This document shows positions 60,868 through 64,000 of a stretch of DNA of 64,000 nt, piece by piece. The translations under genes were made by a program, and so were the position numbers. The notes beneath the pieces are model-generated. The model was not told the DNA's origin and made no database searches. It worked only from the letters and a program-made list of their open reading frames with translations. How positions within the stretch are numbered: position 1 is the first letter of the stretch; each line of letters opens with the position of its first letter. Source of the stretch: Hungatella hathewayi (GTDB lineage Bacteria; Bacillota; Clostridia; Lachnospirales; Lachnospiraceae); assembly GCA_025149285.1 (NCBI GenBank), contig CP102274.1:5420001-5484000 (forward strand), in the 5' to 3' direction.

Positions 60868-62220
60868 CTATTTTGTATTTCGTTTTGCCTCCAGGTCATG
60901 CTGAATCGTCACAATATATTTATCGATATTCATCATGAAACACAGAGCCAGGCATACTACCGCGATTATGGCGCCGCTGTATCCGAATCCGAACCGAATC
61001 ATGGCAACGGCAGAGGCAGGCTGTACAGCGGCAGTCCCGTCATATCCGCCCATAGTGATGATCCAGGTACAGAGTGCGGAGCCGAGGCCGATTCCCACCT
61101 TCATTCCAAAGGAAGTACAGCAGTTGACGAGCCCCTCTGAGCGGACTCCGGTCTTCCATTCTCCGTAATCCACGACATCCGCAGTCATCGCAAAGATTCC
61201 TGACATGATTGGTCCCATCCCGGTTCCCTTTATAATCAGTCCCAGAAGAACCAGAGGGAAGCTGGAACCGGCTGCGCCGACCACCAGGCCGCCCAGTACC
61301 ATCAGAAATGCACCGCTAACCATCAGTTTCCACTTTCCGTATTTCCGAATGACTTTCGGAAGCATAAGATTGACTATGATTGCCGGAATTGTGGTAGCCA
61401 TAGATATGTAGGTTAAATAACCCAGATTGTTTAAAACGATGTTGCAAAAATAGAACGTTGTGGAACCGGTACTGACGATGCCAATATAAAGAAACATAAA
61501 CAGCAGACTCTGAATATAAAAATATCTGTTTTTTAAAAGTGCCGGCAGCGCTGTTTTCAACGGAACATTTTCCACCTGCACCACACCGGTTTCCGCGTCT
61601 TCTCCGATATGCTCCCTGGTTCCCAGAAAGCAGATCAGGCACATAACAAAGGTTACAATCCCGTAAATAATTGACAGCCAGAACCATCCGGCCGTAGACA
61701 GCAGAGTCGCCGTCACCGCGTTAATAACCAGCGTTGTAAGCTGCGTCATGACAAAACGCGTAGTAGCCGCAGAAGCGCGGTCCTGAACATTGAGTGTCAT
61801 GCGTGACAGCAATGCGTTAAAGGGAAGGTTATTCGCTGTATACACAATGCAGTTCTGAAAAATATAGGTCAAATATGCATAAACAAGTTTTCCATTACCG
61901 CTTAAACCCCCCGGAACATTAAATTCCAGGATCAGTGCGATCGCCATAAGCGGTGCCGTCCAAAGAACCCATGGCCTGGCTTTTCCCCAGCGTGTCTTCG
62001 TCCTGTCAACGACAGCCCCCATCACGATGTCGGTAATACCGTCAAACACCCGGGCCAGCAGCATCATTGTTCCGACCGCGGCTGCCGCAATTCCTACAGT
62101 GTCCGTATAATACGCAGTTAAAAATGTGGAGCAGAGCGCCACCGTGACGTTTGCTCCGCAGTCTCCCATACCATAAGAGATTTTTTCCGTCCATGATAAT
62201 CCATTCTTCTTCCTTCCCAT
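60868..62220 (-). CDS. GPH-type sugar:cation symporter (MFS)
   Basis: 450 residues, twelve predicted membrane helices. Family marks: YGMGDCGANVTVALCSTFLT at the start, FDGITDIVMGAVVDRTKTRW followed by GKARPWVLW between helices 2 and 3, and a repeat of these in the second half. Glycoside-pentoside-hexuronide carriers bring in sugars such as xylosides, melibiose or glucuronides with H+ or Na+. Next to an AraC regulator and a hydrolase, so it is likely a small sugar-use unit. AGAGGGG precedes the ATG. Confidence 0.93.
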   Translation of the reverse strand: MGRKKNGLSWTEKISYGMGDCGANVTVALCSTFLTAYYTDTVGIAAAAVGTMMLLARVFDGITDIVMGAVVDRTKTRWGKARPWVLWTAPLMAIALILEFNVPGGLSGNGKLVYAYLTYIFQNCIVYTANNLPFNALLSRMTLNVQDRASAATTRFVMTQLTTLVINAVTATLLSTAGWFWLSIIYGIVTFVMCLICFLGTREHIGEDAETGVVQVENVPLKTALPALLKNRYFYIQSLLFMFLYIGIVSTGSTTFYFCNIVLNNLGYLTYISMATTIPAIIVNLMLPKVIRKYGKWKLMVSGAFLMVLGGLVVGAAGSSFPLVLLGLIIKGTGMGPIMSGIFAMTADVVDYGEWKTGVRSEGLVNCCTSFGMKVGIGLGSALCTWIITMGGYDGTAAVQPASAVAMIRFGFGYSGAIIAVVCLALCFMMNIDKYIVTIQHDLEAKRNTK

Positions 62221-62258
62221 TGCTTCCCCTCTCCTGTCACTTGATTTTTATATCCCTC

Positions 62259-62264
62259 ATTATA
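62259..62264 (-). promoter_or_regulatory. Candidate -10 box of the symporter operon
   Basis: TATAAT on the minus strand, 39 bases before the symporter start, without a good -35 box. That is what an AraC-activated promoter would look like. Confidence 0.4.
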
Positions 62265-62352
62265 GCGGAGAGCCGACGGGAATTCCTTGCGTATTTTATC
62301 CAAAAACATCCATATATTGACCTGTACCCAAAAATGCGTCCCCTTTTTACCG

Positions 62353-63225
62353 TCATTTTTCTTTATTTCTTTCCATTTTTCTGTATTGGAACGGAGTAGT
62401 ACCGTACTCCTGCCTAAACGCCAGTATCAGTCTCCGGTCATCCGAGAATCCATTGTTCAGGGCAATTTCCAAAATTCCGCTGTCGGAAGCCATCAGCTGC
62501 ATCCTGGCCTTCTGAAGGCGGTATTTTGTCAGATATTCCGTAAATGTCATACCGGTATGCTTTTTTAAGAAGCGTGCGAAATACTCCCTGGAAAAGTAGA
62601 ATTTTTCTGCAATCTCCGCCTGAGAAATCTTTTCCATGTAATGATTCTCGATGAATTGAAGGACACCTTTCAGCCGTTCAATATTCTTTTGGTTATTAAG
62701 CGGCAGAATCACGTTCTTCTCCGCCACCCCCTCCTGCGTGATGTGGTACAGCAGCTGAAGCACCAGCCCCTTTCTATATATTTTCTCATAGCGTGACAGC
62801 TCTGTTCCGTCACCAAAGTGAGACAGCGTCACCATCAACTCTCTGATAACCGGAGTCGTCACCTCCTTTTCATTCAGAAAATACATATTCCGAAAATCCG
62901 GAAATACCTCCTCTAAAAACTCCCGCGAAATAATCAGGGCAATCACCACTTTTCTTCCATTCCCATATACCGAACGGTCCGGTATGATGTTGTGACTGCT
63001 TTCTGAATTCACCACAATCAGTCTTCCCGGCTGCGACCTGATGCAGGTTCCATCAATATAATGGAGACTGTTTCCCTGTAATGTATAAACAATCTCCAGT
63101 TCCTCGTGCCAGTGGTTAAACAACAGTTCATCACCAATTGACGGATAATAGGGAAGATTATAGATATGAAACGGATTATCTCCGTCATATTCAAACATCT
63201 GGCGCTTTGCAACAGGTTCACTCAC
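62353..63225 (-). CDS. AraC family transcription regulator
   Basis: 290 residues: an N-terminal cupin-type sensor (NHWHEELEIVYTLQGNSLHY) and a C-terminal pair of helix-turn-helices (SQAEIAEKFYFSREYFARFL, LQKARMQLMASDSGILEIAL, GFSDDRRLILAFRQEYG). Such proteins sense sugars and activate neighbouring uptake genes. The start is GTG with GAGAGGTGGG upstream. Same strand as the symporter, 132 bases from it, so it may activate that gene from the intervening region. Confidence 0.93.
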   Translation of the reverse strand: MSEPVAKRQMFEYDGDNPFHIYNLPYYPSIGDELLFNHWHEELEIVYTLQGNSLHYIDGTCIRSQPGRLIVVNSESSHNIIPDRSVYGNGRKVVIALIISREFLEEVFPDFRNMYFLNEKEVTTPVIRELMVTLSHFGDGTELSRYEKIYRKGLVLQLLYHITQEGVAEKNVILPLNNQKNIERLKGVLQFIENHYMEKISQAEIAEKFYFSREYFARFLKKHTGMTFTEYLTKYRLQKARMQLMASDSGILEIALNNGFSDDRRLILAFRQEYGTTPFQYRKMERNKEK

Positions 63226-63445
63226 GTTCCCACCTCTCTCCTGCCGCTGCAGGTCTTTACGCTTATCTCTCAGTACACAGCTTCTGTCTATTGTTTCTAT
63301 TCTGATTATAGTGTTTTTTACATCTTCTGTAAATTAAAACGACATCCGGTCAGCCTTCCGTATTTGACAGACATTCTGAAAAGAGATACACTTACTGTAA
63401 TACAACACACAAGACAGTACTTTCTGACAGGAGGATCGCATTTTC

Positions 63446-64000
63446 ATGAAATTAAAAAAACGTCTTTTCACCATTTCCGCCGGAATCTGTCTGTCTCTGG
63501 CACTTACCGCTGTGCATTTTCCTGCACGGCTTCAGGAAACCTTTGCCGCCGCAGATACGGGCAGCGAAACGAACCATACCGGCTGGCTGCACAATGGCAG
63601 CCGGTGGCAGTACGCTCTCTCTGACGGCTCTCTGATTTGCGGCGGCTGGATCAAAGACGGGGATGGCTGGTATTATTTTGACACCGATGGAATGATGGTG
63701 AGTGATACTACGCTCGATATCGAGGGACATACCTACCGTTTTGAGCCTTCGGGAGCCTGGAGGGAGACTCCGCCGGCAGACCCTCTGTTCGTCCATCTTC
63801 CTTCTGGCCGGTTTGAACAGTCCGTCTATGAGCATCCATGGGCCGGAATCCGTATAACGCTGCCGGAATATACCTTTGCGCTGACCGCCGAAGAGCTGAA
63901 CGCGCTGTCTGCCCATGATTATATCCCCAGCTATTACGATTTTCTGGCCATCATGCCGGAGCAGTCGCTCTTTGGAGTCGTCATCCAGTATAACAGCGAT
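63446..64000 (+). CDS. Secreted protein with choline-binding-type repeats (partial)
   Basis: 185 codons up to the right edge of the window. Signal peptide (about 1-35, MKLKKRLFTISAGICLSLAL, ending near FAA), then two cell-wall-binding repeats (HTGWLHNGSRWQYALSDGSL, GGWIKDGDGWYYFDTDGMMV) and the beginning of an unknown domain (EHPWAGIRITLPEYTFALTA). The repeats bind choline or other wall polymers, so it is a surface protein. AGGAGG stands 11 bases before the ATG. The rest lies outside the window. A long antisense frame is an artefact. Confidence 0.88.
   Translation, partial: MKLKKRLFTISAGICLSLALTAVHFPARLQETFAAADTGSETNHTGWLHNGSRWQYALSDGSLICGGWIKDGDGWYYFDTDGMMVSDTTLDIEGHTYRFEPSGAWRETPPADPLFVHLPSGRFEQSVYEHPWAGIRITLPEYTFALTAEELNALSAHDYIPSYYDFLAIMPEQSLFGVVIQYNSD

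Overview
The window looks like a low-to-mid GC Bacillota genome of class Clostridia, most likely Lachnospiraceae. Evidence: strong AGGAGG ribosome binding sites with some TTG and GTG starts, a conserved ftsE-ftsX-M23 peptidase-S41 peptidase cluster, an RsgI-like anti-sigma protein next to an ECF sigma factor, and Clostridia-type DUF3795, DUF6075, DUF6100 and DUF5697 families. The species cannot be named from the sequence alone.

Layout. (1) 1-10200: mixed accessory genes. These are a thioredoxin-reductase-like flavoprotein (cut by the window edge), DUF3795 and NUDIX proteins, an Ig-like membrane protein fused to the scar of an AraC-type gene, a lipoprotein, a three-gene phosphorelay (REC-HD-GYP-GGDEF response regulator, Hpt, hybrid kinase), and a divergent regulator with two GntR domains. 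(2) 10540-29760: a minus-strand conjugative (type IV secretion) module. It holds sortase B, the VirD4 coupling protein, a replication-initiator-like protein, DUF6100, DUF5697, the VirB4 ATPase, PrgI, a surface protein, a lytic transglycosylase/C39 protein, a VirB6/TrbL-like channel protein and a VirB2-like pilin. Upstream of these lie a promoter, a leader terminator, a small regulator, ParB with parS-like palindromes, ParA and DUF6075. No relaxase or integrase is visible. (3) 30180-37490: a graveyard of mobile and defence genes. It contains two 301-bp copies of the 5' end of uvrB, broken DUF1016, HerA-type and AlbA_2-type genes, one intact RhuM gene, and a PD-(D/E)XK nuclease gene split by an IS91-family element. 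(4) 37686-64000: core chromosome. It carries threonine aldolase, a phospholipase D-like protein, the S41/M23/FtsX/FtsE division cluster, a CdaR regulator, an MsmK-type ATPase, CvfB, acyl-ACP thioesterase, two identical tRNA-Gln(CUG) genes flanking a GH31 alpha-xylosidase, an ECF sigma/RsgI pair, CDF transporter, truA, VanZ, an aminotransferase, a cytidylate-kinase-like protein, an orphan PTS EIIA, a broken alpha/beta hydrolase, a GPH sugar symporter with an AraC regulator, and a partial choline-binding-type surface protein.

The most interesting structure is at 30235-33301. As I recall, uvrB follows the ftsEX-M23-S41 genes in many Lachnospiraceae. Here, at that place, there are only two truncated uvrB 5' ends of exactly equal length, both ending at about codon 92, with accessory DNA stacked behind each. 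This fits repeated site-specific insertion into uvrB by elements that carry a replacement 5' end. The large conjugative module would be the latest arrival, and the working uvrB would lie left of this window.
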